This document shows positions 23,532-31,595 of a stretch of DNA of 49,796 bases, in pieces. The stretch spans positions 1-49,796 of the forward strand of contig CANPYZ010000014.1 of NCBI GenBank assembly GCA_947589035.1. Direction: 5' to 3'. This DNA comes from an uncultured Clostridia bacterium. Lineage in GTDB: Bacteria; Bacillota; Clostridia; Oscillospirales; Ruminococcaceae. Each line of letters opens with the position of its first letter. The stretch's first letter is position 1. A model generated the notes under the pieces. The model did no database searches and was not told where the DNA came from. It saw only the letters and a list, made by a program, of their open reading frames with translations. The position numbers and the translations under genes are program-made.

Positions 23532-24404
23532 ATGAATACAAAAAATAAAGGCATTATTTTTATTATTTGTTCGGCGTTTTGTTTTGCGTTAATGAATGCA
23601 TTTGTCCGGCTTTCGGGAGATTTGCCGGCAATTCAGAAAAGTTTTTTCCGGAATTTAGTTGCTTTAGTGATTGCGGCAGCAGCTTGCCTGAAAGATAAAA
23701 ATAGTTTATCCGTTCCGAAAGGGAACTGGCATTGGCTTTTTCTTCGGGCAGGCTGTGGAACAATTGGAATTATTTGTAATTTTTACGCAATAGACCATTT
23801 AGTTTTGTCAGATGCTTCTATGCTGAATAAAATGTCACCATTTTTTACAATATTGTTTTCATGGATTCTGCTGAAAGAAAAACTTTCGCCTGTGCAGGCT
23901 GGAGCAGTATTCACCGCATTTCTCGGAAGTTTATTAATTATTAAACCAACTTTGGATTTTTCTGATTTCGGAGCTTCCGCAATTGGTTTATTAGGCGGAA
24001 TTGCTGCCGGAGCGGCATATTCCGTTGTGAGAATCCTCGGTCAGAAAGGTGTCAGCAAAAATTTCATTGTTCTATTTTTTTCAGGTTTTTCCTGTGTAGT
24101 GGCATTGCCATTTTTAATATTAGATTTTCATGAAATGACCGGAAAACAGCTTTTATTTCTGTTAGGGGCAGGCGTTGCGGCAGCAGGAGGGCAATTTTCT
24201 ATTACGTCGGCGTATTGTTACGCACCAGCGAAAGAAATTTCCGTCTATGATTATTCACAAATTATTTTTGCAACAACGTTAGGAAGAATTTTATTTTCAG
24301 AAATTCCGGACATGTACAGCTTTATCGGCTATGGAATTATTATTTTTGCGGCTGTGGGAATGTTCTGGTATAATAATTACTATCAAAAAAGGCAGTCTGG
24401 CTGA
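23532..24404 (+). CDS. EamA family transporter (drug/metabolite transporter superfamily)
   Basis: 290 residues with about ten membrane helices in two EamA halves (GIIFIICSAFCFALMNAFVRL at the start; GLLGGIAAGAAYSVVRILGQ opening the second half). Members export amino acids, nucleosides or other small metabolites; the substrate is unknown. Last gene of the serpin run, with its stop codon inside the left part of a strong terminator. Shine-Dalgarno aaagag upstream of ATG 23532. Confidence 0.88.
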   Translation: MNTKNKGIIFIICSAFCFALMNAFVRLSGDLPAIQKSFFRNLVALVIAAAACLKDKNSLSVPKGNWHWLFLRAGCGTIGIICNFYAIDHLVLSDASMLNKMSPFFTILFSWILLKEKLSPVQAGAVFTAFLGSLLIIKPTLDFSDFGASAIGLLGGIAAGAAYSVVRILGQKGVSKNFIVLFFSGFSCVVALPFLILDFHEMTGKQLLFLLGAGVAAAGGQFSITSAYCYAPAKEISVYDYSQIIFATTLGRILFSEIPDMYSFIGYGIIIFAAVGMFWYNNYYQKRQSG

Positions 24405-24416
24405 ATACCAGACTGC
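24392..24416. terminator. Bidirectional terminator between the EamA gene and pnp
   Basis: Perfect 9-bp stem gcagtctgg (24392-24400) / ccagactgc (24408-24416), 7-nt loop. Minus strand is followed by CTTTTTTG; plus strand by TTATTTTC. Confidence 0.85.
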
Positions 24417-24422
24417 TTATTT

Positions 24423-26555
24423 TCAGGAATTTTTCTTTTTTGCGGCAATATCGGCGAGGGCTTCTTTTCGGGAAAGGTTAATTCTTCCTTGTTTGTCAAT
24501 TTCAATGACTTTGACAACAATTTCGTCACCAATCTGCACAACGTCTTCCACTTTTTCGACACGGCGGTTTTCAAGCTGGGAAATGTGAACAAGCCCGTCT
24601 TTCCCCGGGGCAATTTCCACGAATGCGCCGAAATTCATAATTCTGACAACTTTGCCTTTGTAAATAGCACCGACTTCAGGGTCATTGGCAATTGTTTCCA
24701 CAATCTGAATGGCTTTTTTCGTGTTGGCAAGGTCTAAACCACTGACGAAAACGTTTCCTTCTTCGGAAATGTCAATTTTTACATCGCATTCTGTGCAAAT
24801 TTTCTGAATGACTTTTCCGCCCTGACCAATGACTTCACGAATTTTGTCAACAGGAACTTTTGTCTGAAGCATTTTCGGAGCGTATGCGCCGACTTCCGGA
24901 CGAGGTTCAGGAATGGCTTTCAGCATAATTTCATCTAAAATATATAATCTTGCTTTTCTGGTTTTTTCGAAAGCCTGTTCAATAATGGCAGGTGTCAAGC
25001 CGTCAACTTTAATATCTACCTGAATAGCGGTAATTCCTTTATGTGTACCGCCGACTTTGAAATCCATGTCGCCGAAGAAATCTTCTAAGCCTTGAATATC
25101 AACCATAGTCATGAAATCATCACTATCAGGTAAAGTAATTAATCCGCAGGAAATGCCTGCAACGGGGGCTTTAATTGGCACTCCGGCATCCATTAAGGCA
25201 AGTGTTGAACCGCAGATTGACCCCTGAGAAGTTGAACCATTAGAACTTAACACTTCCGAAACGAGCCGCATAGAATAGGGAAATTCTTCTACAGACGGAA
25301 GAACAGGAACAAGGGCTTTTTCCGCAAGCGCACCATGACCGATTTCTCTTCTTCCCGGACCTCTGGACGGTTTTGTTTCGCCGACGGAATAAGACGGGAA
25401 ATTATACTGGTGCATGTAACGTTTAGAAGTTTCTTCATCTAAGCCGTCAATTTTCTGTGCATCGCTGACAGGTCCTAAAGTGGCAACTGTTAATACTTGC
25501 GTTTGCCCTCTGGTAAACAGTCCTGAACCGTGTACCCGTGGCAAAACGCCAACTTCCGCCGCAAGAGGACGAATTTCGTCAATGCCTCTGCCGTCAACAC
25601 GTTTCCCATTATAAAGCCAATTACGAACAATTTTTTTCTGAAGTTTATATAAACATTCGTCTAATTTCGCCGGAGCAGCATCACCGAATTGTTCAGCTAA
25701 TTTTTCATCAAATGCCTGATGAACTTCATCAATAATAGGCTGTAACCGTTCATCACGGACATTTTTGTCATTCGTATCTAATGCAAGCTGTACTTTTTCG
25801 CCAACAAGATTTTCCACTTCTTCAAATAATTCATGCGGAATTTCCTGTGATTCAAAAGCGAATTTCGGTTTACCGATTTCTTTTTGAATTTCAGCAATAA
25901 AAGCAACCATTTTTTTAATTTCTTCATGACCGGTTAAAATGGCTTGTAACATGGTTTTTTCATCAACTTCATTTGCTCCGGCTTCAATCATGACAATTTT
26001 TTCAGCACTTCCGGCAACAGTTAAAACAAGGTCATTGTGTTCTCTCTGGTCTTTGTCAGGATTTAACACAATTTCCCCGTCAACCAGTCCGACACTAATT
26101 CCGGCAATAGGACCATTCCACGGAATGTCTGAAATAGAAATTGCAATAGAAGTCGCAATCATTCCGGCAATTTCAGGTGAACAGTCAGGGTCAACGGAAA
26201 GCACTGTCATGACAACAGAAACATCATTCCGCATATCTTTCGGAAATAATGGTCTGATTGGTCTGTCTACCATACGGGAAGTTAAAATTGCCTTTTCAGA
26301 AGGTTTTCCTTCACGTTTAGTGAAAGACCCCGGAATTTTTCCTACAGCGTATAATCTTTCTTCATAGTCAACAGAAAGCGGAAAGAAATCAATTCCTTCA
26401 CGGGGTTTTGCACTGGCAGTCACGTTCGCCATAACAACTGTTTCCCCGTAATGCACCCAACAAGAACCGTTGGATAAAGCACAAGTTTTTCCTGTTTCGA
26501 CTTTAACCGGTCTGCCGGCATAAGTAGTTTCAAAAGTTCTGTAATGTTCAAACAT
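24423..26555 (-). CDS. pnp: Polynucleotide phosphorylase
   Basis: 710 residues, full length. Two RNase PH-like cores, an intervening helical domain, a KH domain (EVIGQGGKVIQKICTE) and a C-terminal S1 domain (GAIYKGKVVRIMNFGAFVEIAPGKDGLVHIS). The catalytic PH core has RGPGRREIGHGALAEKALVP, SNGSTSQGSICGSTLALMDAG and the phosphate-binding region. It degrades RNA 3'-5' with phosphate and acts in RNA turnover. Lies downstream of rpsO in the classical rpsO-pnp order, with a structured leader of its own between them. Confidence 0.97.
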   Translation of the reverse strand: MFEHYRTFETTYAGRPVKVETGKTCALSNGSCWVHYGETVVMANVTASAKPREGIDFFPLSVDYEERLYAVGKIPGSFTKREGKPSEKAILTSRMVDRPIRPLFPKDMRNDVSVVMTVLSVDPDCSPEIAGMIATSIAISISDIPWNGPIAGISVGLVDGEIVLNPDKDQREHNDLVLTVAGSAEKIVMIEAGANEVDEKTMLQAILTGHEEIKKMVAFIAEIQKEIGKPKFAFESQEIPHELFEEVENLVGEKVQLALDTNDKNVRDERLQPIIDEVHQAFDEKLAEQFGDAAPAKLDECLYKLQKKIVRNWLYNGKRVDGRGIDEIRPLAAEVGVLPRVHGSGLFTRGQTQVLTVATLGPVSDAQKIDGLDEETSKRYMHQYNFPSYSVGETKPSRGPGRREIGHGALAEKALVPVLPSVEEFPYSMRLVSEVLSSNGSTSQGSICGSTLALMDAGVPIKAPVAGISCGLITLPDSDDFMTMVDIQGLEDFFGDMDFKVGGTHKGITAIQVDIKVDGLTPAIIEQAFEKTRKARLYILDEIMLKAIPEPRPEVGAYAPKMLQTKVPVDKIREVIGQGGKVIQKICTECDVKIDISEEGNVFVSGLDLANTKKAIQIVETIANDPEVGAIYKGKVVRIMNFGAFVEIAPGKDGLVHISQLENRRVEKVEDVVQIGDEIVVKVIEIDKQGRINLSRKEALADIAAKKKNS

Positions 26556-26590
26556 AAAAAATCCTCGCTTTTTGGAGATAAATTTTTTGT

Positions 26591-26668
26591 GTCAGGCAGC
26601 GTTTTTAGCGAAAAACCCTGCTCCGGAAATTCCGGAGTACGGCAGAATGCTAAGCAACCGCTGCTGAC
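26591..26668 (-). promoter_or_regulatory. Structured leader of pnp
   Basis: On the plus strand GTCAGGCAGCG (26591-26601) pairs with CGCTGCTGAC (26659-26668), leaving one bulged G. This stem encloses TTTTTAGCGAAAAA (26602-26615), which folds as a 5-bp hairpin, and CTCCGG...CCGGAG (26621-26637). The result is a multi-branched fold 10-20 nt before the ribosome site of pnp. PNPase controls its own leader in enterobacteria; the same may hold here (inference). Confidence 0.5.
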
Positions 26669-26679
26669 AACATGCACAG

Positions 26680-26714
26680 AAAGGCAGAAAGAAAAATAAT
26701 TCTTCTGCCTTTTG
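26680..26714 (-). terminator. Hairpin between rpsO and pnp, attenuator or processing site
   Basis: AAAGGCAGAA pairs with TTCTGCCTTT across 26680-26711 (11 bp, AT-rich loop). The minus-strand 3' side lacks a strong T-run, so this may be a partial terminator or RNase III processing hairpin rather than a full stop. Confidence 0.45.
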
Positions 26715-26722
26715 TATGGTGT

Positions 26723-26989
26723 TTACTTACGGATACCGAGTTTTGCAATAATTGCACGGTATCTGTTAATGTCTTTCTTCTTGAGATAAGCAAGAAGATT
26801 TCTTCTGCGACCAATCATTTTGAGCATACCTCTTCTGGAATGATGGTCGTTTTTGTGCATTTTCAGATGTTCAGTCAGGTCATTAATCCGACGTGTCAGA
26901 ATGGCAATCTGTACTTCCGGAGAACCTGTGTCTGTTTCGTGGTTACGGTTCTGTTCAATAACAGCCGTTTTTTCTTCTTTGCGCAACAT
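26723..26989 (-). CDS. rpsO: 30S ribosomal protein S15
   Basis: 88 residues from ATG 26989, preceded by aagaggtg; the frame is open for 13 more codons, but no ribosome site serves an earlier start. Family text is unmistakable: [50 protein letters not shown]. Binds the central 16S rRNA junction early in 30S assembly. Upstream leader contains hairpins typical of S15 autoregulation; pnp follows. Confidence 0.97.
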   Translation of the reverse strand: MLRKEEKTAVIEQNRNHETDTGSPEVQIAILTRRINDLTEHLKMHKNDHHSRRGMLKMIGRRRNLLAYLKKKDINRYRAIIAKLGIRK

Positions 26990-27027
26990 AATTAATTTCA
27001 CCTCTTTTAATTCATAATTTTCCGTCA

Positions 27028-27092
27028 ACGCAGAACAGGGAAGGCGAAAATTCCCACATCGGGCATAACCCCTGAACCGAGTACACGGAACA
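27028..27092 (-). promoter_or_regulatory. rpsO 5' leader, possible S15 autoregulatory fold
   Basis: Two short helices are visible: GGGAA (27038-27042) with TTCCC (27051-27055), and the GGGCATAACCCC region (27061-27072) bracketed by TCGG (27059-27062) and CCGA (27077-27080), which would compete. S15 leaders of several unrelated designs are known in bacteria; I do not recognise this one. Confidence 0.3.
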
Positions 27093-27098
27093 ATGTAT

Positions 27099-27127
27099 AT
27101 TATAACACATTTTTTCGGATTTGTAAA
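27099..27127 (-). promoter_or_regulatory. Promoter of rpsO-pnp
   Basis: Minus strand: TTTACA (27127-27122), 17-nt spacer ending TGT, TATAAT (27104-27099). Leader of about 100 nt before rpsO. Confidence 0.75.
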
Positions 27128-27157
27128 GAGGTTTTTGAAAATTTTTTGAAAAAATTT

Positions 27158-28120
27158 TCAGGAGATAATTTTCCGCTTTTTGTTGGATTTGGAAGAATGG
27201 GAAGAATGGGAAGTTTCCGGCGCAGGAGCGGCAGTTTCTTTTCCGCCCATGTCTTCAAAGAGATTCTGCCCGTCATTTTCGGAATAAGTTAATTCCGGAT
27301 TGATTTCACCACGCTGTGCATAATAGGGATTGATGACGAATTGCTGAATGACGGGATAGCAATTGAACACAATCATGAAGGCAACGAATCCCGTTGGAAC
27401 AAAAAGCCAGATAATCATTAAATAGGGAACATAGTAAGTTAATAATCCGAAAATTCCCATAATGAAAACCGCAAGCAACAGCGTGAGTGTATTCTTTTTG
27501 AGGGCGATAAAACTAAGGGCGAGAGAATTTTTCAAAATATTAGTCATGCTTAGTTCTGTTGAAACAATCATTAAATATGCGTAAAAACTCATTAACGTGA
27601 CAACTATGGCAATACTTAATGTCAGCACAAACAAAACATAATAAATTGTTTCCCCGCCGAGGGCTTGTTCTTTAATCTGGGCAATGATTTTCGGGTAAAC
27701 GTAAAAGCTGCTCAGCACGGAAGCTGTCATCACAAGGTCAATTATTCCCATAATGCAGGATTGCTTGAAACAGGAACGAAATGTTTTCCAGAATGTGTGC
27801 ATCATGAATGTAGGCTTTTCCAGAACGAAATTGCGTAAAACTTTCGTACAGCCGGCAATGACACCGCCGAAACAGATTGCTGTTATTAAAATTAACATTG
27901 CCGCAATCAGTAAGGCAATATTAGTATAATCTTCCACGAAATAAAAAATTACTGTTACGGCAAGCAATACCGGCACGGAAGAAAATGCCATAAGCATATT
28001 AATTTCAATAATTTTCCAGAATTTGTTGAATGCAAGTTCCCAATACCGGAAAAAAGGTTTTTTCTTTGGTGCGTCTTTGGCAATGCCTGCACCGGAAGAA
28101 TCGTTTCCAAACAGGCTCAA
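27158..28120 (-). CDS. DUF624/YesL-like membrane protein
   Basis: 320 residues with about six hydrophobic helices (first INMLMAFSSVPVLLAVTVIFYFV, last GLLTYYVPYLMIIWLFVPTGFVAFMIV). The start (FFRYWELAFNKFWKIIEINML) matches the cytoplasmic entry of YesL/DUF624 proteins, often found beside sugar-uptake genes. The tail is hydrophilic and Ser/Lys-rich (ETSHSSHSSKSNKKRKIIS). Function unknown. Starts 14 nt after the upstream membrane-protein gene and probably shares the proC transcript. Confidence 0.7.
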   Translation of the reverse strand: MSLFGNDSSGAGIAKDAPKKKPFFRYWELAFNKFWKIIEINMLMAFSSVPVLLAVTVIFYFVEDYTNIALLIAAMLILITAICFGGVIAGCTKVLRNFVLEKPTFMMHTFWKTFRSCFKQSCIMGIIDLVMTASVLSSFYVYPKIIAQIKEQALGGETIYYVLFVLTLSIAIVVTLMSFYAYLMIVSTELSMTNILKNSLALSFIALKKNTLTLLLAVFIMGIFGLLTYYVPYLMIIWLFVPTGFVAFMIVFNCYPVIQQFVINPYYAQRGEINPELTYSENDGQNLFEDMGGKETAAPAPETSHSSHSSKSNKKRKIIS

Positions 28121-28134
28121 TTTTTTCAGTCCTT

Positions 28135-28695
28135 TCAGGAAAAATGAATCAGCAAGAAATTCTGGAGAATGCCGAATAACGTCATAAACAGGAATAACAC
28201 CAGAAAACGGAGAGTATATAATTTTACGGAAAAATATTCTTCCGTCATTTTCTCGCAGACAAGGTCGGTAATTTGTAAAGAAAAGCGCAAGGCTTCTCTT
28301 GCGGCGAATAACATTACAAAAGAAGTGGCATAGGCGTAGGGGACAATTAACAGCAGATTCATTCCGGCACGCAAAGGGGATTCATTCGTGTAAAGCGTTT
28401 CTAAAACTGAACCAATAGCCGCCCCCCGTAAAAATAGCACTAATAATACAAGAGGCATTCCGGCGGCAGAAAGTCCGAGAACGGCAACAACAGCAAGCCA
28501 GAACAGCGGCGCAATAATACAATAAAAATGCTGTTCTTTCAGAATGCCTATTCCCTGCAAAAAAGTTACATTATTCCAGATGTTCCATTGCGGATATAAT
28601 GCGTATAGAATACTTCCGGCAATTGTTCCGAAAAGAATCATCAGAAATAAAATTAATAGTTGTATATTTCGTTTCTGAATTAATTTCATGCTCAT
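28135..28695 (-). CDS. SpoIIM-like (DUF95) membrane protein
   Basis: 186 residues with five hydrophobic helices, including FWLAVVAVLGLSAAGMPLVL and LFLRGAAIGSVLETLY, the arrangement seen in stage II sporulation protein M and its non-sporulation relatives. A ggaggc ribosome site precedes ATG 28695. Lies between proC and the DUF624 gene. Without other sporulation genes in view I do not claim a sporulation role; SpoIIM helps septal peptidoglycan removal in spore formers (family knowledge). Confidence 0.55.
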   Translation of the reverse strand: MSMKLIQKRNIQLLILFLMILFGTIAGSILYALYPQWNIWNNVTFLQGIGILKEQHFYCIIAPLFWLAVVAVLGLSAAGMPLVLLVLFLRGAAIGSVLETLYTNESPLRAGMNLLLIVPYAYATSFVMLFAAREALRFSLQITDLVCEKMTEEYFSVKLYTLRFLVLFLFMTLFGILQNFLLIHFS

Positions 28696-28756
28696 GCCTC
28701 CTGAATTTTTTAAATTTTTATACAGTGTATGAGCATGTCCGGAATTTTATACCAGA

Positions 28757-29566
28757 TTATTCAGAAAGTTCATAAGCCCGTTTTGTGCAAGCCGTGCAGG
28801 CGTTGTTCACAGTTCCGGTCAAATCGCCCTGGTATAATTGTTCTAATCCGGCAAGCGTTGTTCCTCCTGGGGAAGAAACCATTCGAATTAATTCATCAAT
28901 CGAATAACCGGATTCTGTCAGCATTTTTGCTGAACCAATTAAACTTTGTGCGAATAACGGAAGAGCAACACTTTCTTCAATGTTTTCCGTTTTGGCGTAA
29001 TCCACAAACGCTTTCGCAAACAAATAAATAAATGCAGGGCTACTCCCGTTAATGGCAATAATTTCCTTCATTTTCGTTTCGGGAAGCTGTGCGGAAATTC
29101 CACAAGCGTTGAAAATATTCTGCACAACGGAAAATTCTTCTTCCGTGGTAAATTCCGATTTTGCTAAAGCAGAAGCCCCAGCCCCTAATAATAACGGCGT
29201 ATTCGGCATCACGAGAATGACTTTAGCATTAGCAAGGGTTTTCGTTCGGATATATTCGGCAGTAATTCCGGCAGCAATTGAAACGAATACTGTTTCTTCC
29301 GTTGTGCCGTCTTTAATCTGGTCAAGCACTTGTGAAAACATTTGCGGTTTTACGGCAAGAAAAACGAATTTGCATTTCTGCATGATTTCCAAGCCGGACG
29401 AACACGCATTCACGCCAGAAGAAACTAATGCCTGTACTTTCTGTGTGTCGGGGTCAAAAGCGTAAACTTCCGTATGCTGCGCAAGTTCACAATTCAGAAT
29501 GCCTTTCATAATGGCGGTACCCATATTTCCGGCACCAATAAAACCAACGGTAATTTTTTGATTCAT
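28757..29566 (-). CDS. proC: Pyrroline-5-carboxylate reductase
   Basis: 269 residues, normal length. Rossmann motif GFIGAGNMGTAI (9-20), FLAVKPQMF and VFVSIAAGIT in the nucleotide half, and the C-terminal dimer domain with GSSPAFIYLF and VSSPGGTTLAGL, the conserved substrate loop. Last step of proline synthesis, NAD(P)H-dependent. First gene of a three-gene minus run with two membrane proteins whose link to proline is not obvious. Confidence 0.95.
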   Translation of the reverse strand: MNQKITVGFIGAGNMGTAIMKGILNCELAQHTEVYAFDPDTQKVQALVSSGVNACSSGLEIMQKCKFVFLAVKPQMFSQVLDQIKDGTTEETVFVSIAAGITAEYIRTKTLANAKVILVMPNTPLLLGAGASALAKSEFTTEEEFSVVQNIFNACGISAQLPETKMKEIIAINGSSPAFIYLFAKAFVDYAKTENIEESVALPLFAQSLIGSAKMLTESGYSIDELIRMVSSPGGTTLAGLEQLYQGDLTGTVNNACTACTKRAYELSE

Positions 29567-29603
29567 GAAAATTCATCCTTTCAAATTAAAAACACTGCTC
29601 TTA

Positions 29604-29631
29604 ATTATATAACAAAATGCATAAAAAGCAA
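29604..29631 (-). promoter_or_regulatory. Promoter of proC
   Basis: Minus strand: TTGCTT (29631-29626), 16-nt spacer, TATAAT (29609-29604), about 40 nt before the ATG with gaaagga as ribosome site. Confidence 0.5.
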
Positions 29632-29650
29632 GTGTTTTTTTGTAAAAATT

Positions 29651-30241
29651 TCAAGACATCGTGGAGTGATTTCGGAATGCCCTCTTGTAAGCAATTAACG
29701 CCGCTGAAAGTAAAACAATCAACAGGGGAATATCTGCCACAAGTTCAAGTAAATTTTTCACAAGCCTTGTGGAAATTGCCACGCCGAACGCCTCTTTCGG
29801 AATGAAGCCGTAATGCATATTCAGCCATGTATTCAAGCATAAATTGATTACGCCCACATCAAGCAAGCGTGCCACAACTGACCGGATAATTAAAGAAAAT
29901 TCCTCATTCAGCCCGAATAATTGAAAATGTTCCTGCTTGCGATACAGGCATATTCCGTAAATGAACCCCTGAAGCCCTGCAACAAGCGTGTAAACCGGAA
30001 GATATGTATTTGTCGGATTCGCTAAATACCCTACAATATCACAAATCAATCCGGCGGAAAATCCCATTACAGGACCTGTCAACATACCAATTACGGCAAT
30101 TGCCAAAAATGCAAAATTAATTTTCAGTGAAGCACTGATATTGATTGTAAATTTTTCAATCACCATTGAAACTGCAATAAACATTCCCGTAATCGCAAGG
30201 GAACGAATATTTTTAAATTCGGAACAAGATTTCTGAAACAT
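29651..30241 (-). CDS. folT: ECF transporter substrate-binding component for folate
   Basis: 196 residues from ATG 30241, the codon following ggagg. Six hydrophobic helices, with the FolT-type NINFAFL-like segment (SLKINFAFLAIAVIGMLTGPVMG), CDIVGYLANPT and TRLVKNLLELVADIPLL. The S component binds folate at the outer face and is energised by a shared EcfAAT module coded elsewhere. Assignment to folate is reinforced by the THF riboswitch directly upstream. The nearest upstream promoter is that of pfkA, so readthrough from pfkA may supply transcription. Confidence 0.88.
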   Translation of the reverse strand: MFQKSCSEFKNIRSLAITGMFIAVSMVIEKFTINISASLKINFAFLAIAVIGMLTGPVMGFSAGLICDIVGYLANPTNTYLPVYTLVAGLQGFIYGICLYRKQEHFQLFGLNEEFSLIIRSVVARLLDVGVINLCLNTWLNMHYGFIPKEAFGVAISTRLVKNLLELVADIPLLIVLLSAALIAYKRAFRNHSTMS

Positions 30242-30246
30242 AAAAA

Positions 30247-30292
30247 ATACCTCCTTTTCCGCAAGATGACAAAGCATGAGAAAAAGAGGTAT
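30247..30292 (-). promoter_or_regulatory. Expression platform: hairpin hiding the folT ribosome site
   Basis: On the minus strand ATACCTC (30292-30286) can pair with GAGGTAT (30253-30247), burying the ggagg ribosome site, and is extended by T/A pairing. Six Ts follow the right arm, so the same hairpin could also terminate transcription. Confidence 0.65.
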
Positions 30293-30315
30293 CTCTATCT
30301 GATTTTTCCTGTTAT

Positions 30316-30424
30316 GTCATACGAAGCGGGATGCGAAGTCTGTACCGCAAGCAAGGCTCTTCGTTTAGCTGACAACTCCCCGTTCAGCTAACACTTAACG
30401 CACAGACTTCTACTCTGTGTATGC
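30316..30424 (-). promoter_or_regulatory. Tetrahydrofolate (THF) riboswitch
   Basis: The minus strand carries the family landmarks in order: GAGTAGAAGTCTGTGCGTTAAGTG (strong core, split across two helices), a hairpin AGCTGAAC...GTCAGCT, AACGAAGAGCC, GCGGTACAGACTTCGCATCC, and a closing stem toward GTATG. GCGTTAAGTG and CGCATCC-type boxes are diagnostic. GAAGTCTGT pairs with ACAGACTTC. It precedes folT, its usual target, and should lower folate uptake when THF is abundant. Confidence 0.85.
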
Positions 30425-30432
30425 AAAAATTT

Positions 30433-31398
30433 TTAATACGCTGTTGCCGCCAGAATATCATATCTTTCATCAAGGAACGGCTTTTTCATGGCAAGACCTT
30501 CCTGAAGGTCAATGTCATATACTTTGCCTTGTTTTAAACCGACAATTCTGTTACCAATTCCCTGTTCAAGAAGTTCTACAGCATGATAGCCCATTTCTGT
30601 AGCCATAATTCGGTCACGGAGTGTTGGAGAACCGCCACGCTGTACATGTCCGAGAACGGTTGCACGGGATTCCACGCCGGTCATTTCCTGAATTTCTCTG
30701 GCAATCACTTCAGTTTGTCCGACACCCTCAGCCACAACGAGAATAAAATGATGTTTACCGCCTTTTTCGCTCATCGTCTGAGTCATTTTTTTAGCGATTT
30801 CGTTTAAATCGTAAGGGCGTTCGAGAGTAATTGCCGCTTCTGCGCCGACAGCCATAGCCACATTTACTGCAATGAATCCGGCTCTTCTTCCCATAACTTC
30901 CACAACGGAACAACGGTCATGTGACTGTGTTGTGTCACGGAGTTTGTCAATCATTTCCATAGCGGTATTCATTGCCGTATCATAACCAATTGTGTATTCC
31001 GTGCATTGAATATCATTATCAATTGTTCCTGGGATACCAATGCAAGGAATGCCCACGCTGGATAAATCCCCAGCCCCACGGAAAGAACCGTCTCCGCCAA
31101 TGACGACAAGACCTTCTAAGCCGATTTCTTCACAAACGGCTTTCCCCTTTAAAACGCCGTCCATGTTGCGAAATTCCGGACATCTTGCCGTATACAGACA
31201 AGTTCCGCCCCTCTGGATAATGCCGGAAACGCTTCTTGCGGTCATGTCCACAAATTCACGATTAAGCAGACCAACGTAACCACGCTGAATGCCAATCACT
31301 TCCATTCCTTTGTTAATGGCGGTACGAGCAACTGCTCTGACAGCCGCATTCATGCCTGGAGCGTCTCCGCCGCTTGTCAAAACACCAATTTTTTTCAT
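30433..31398 (-). CDS. pfkA: ATP-dependent 6-phosphofructokinase
   Basis: 321 residues from ATG 31398 (family-typical MKKIGVLTSGGDAPGMNAA; upstream in-frame codons lack a ribosome site, while ggag lies 12 nt before). Motifs: GGDGSFRGA for ATP, IPGTIDNDI with the catalytic Asp, VVEVMGRRAGFIA. TIDND and GGDG indicate the ATP-dependent bacterial enzyme. Commits fructose 6-phosphate to glycolysis. It follows dnaE on the same strand but has its own strong promoter. The folT riboswitch begins within a few nt of its stop. Confidence 0.96.
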   Translation of the reverse strand: MKKIGVLTSGGDAPGMNAAVRAVARTAINKGMEVIGIQRGYVGLLNREFVDMTARSVSGIIQRGGTCLYTARCPEFRNMDGVLKGKAVCEEIGLEGLVVIGGDGSFRGAGDLSSVGIPCIGIPGTIDNDIQCTEYTIGYDTAMNTAMEMIDKLRDTTQSHDRCSVVEVMGRRAGFIAVNVAMAVGAEAAITLERPYDLNEIAKKMTQTMSEKGGKHHFILVVAEGVGQTEVIAREIQEMTGVESRATVLGHVQRGGSPTLRDRIMATEMGYHAVELLEQGIGNRIVGLKQGKVYDIDLQEGLAMKKPFLDERYDILAATAY

Positions 31399-31524
31399 AA
31401 TTTTTCTTCTCCATTCTGCATCAGCAAGCAATAATGCAATAAATTGTTCACATTTCTTAAAATCCGGTCAAATACCAGTTTTGCAACAGCTATTTGAACA
31501 AAATTCCAAGTTCGCTCTTTTTTC

Positions 31525-31553
31525 ATTATAGCACAAATTTCACATGATGTCAA
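31525..31553 (-). promoter_or_regulatory. Promoter of pfkA
   Basis: Minus strand: TTGACA (31553-31548), 17-nt spacer ending TGC, TATAAT (31530-31525): perfect -35 and -10 with extended TGn. Confidence 0.85.
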
Positions 31554-31595
31554 TATTGAATTTTAATATTTTTAATTTTTTTCTGTACCATATTT

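Noticed and set aside
25939-26367. 142-residue plus-strand frame inside pnp
   Set aside because: Antisense shadow of a highly conserved gene.
30433-30600. Possible small plus-strand gene opposite the pfkA 3' end
   Set aside because: Antisense to conserved pfkA codons; no start signal.
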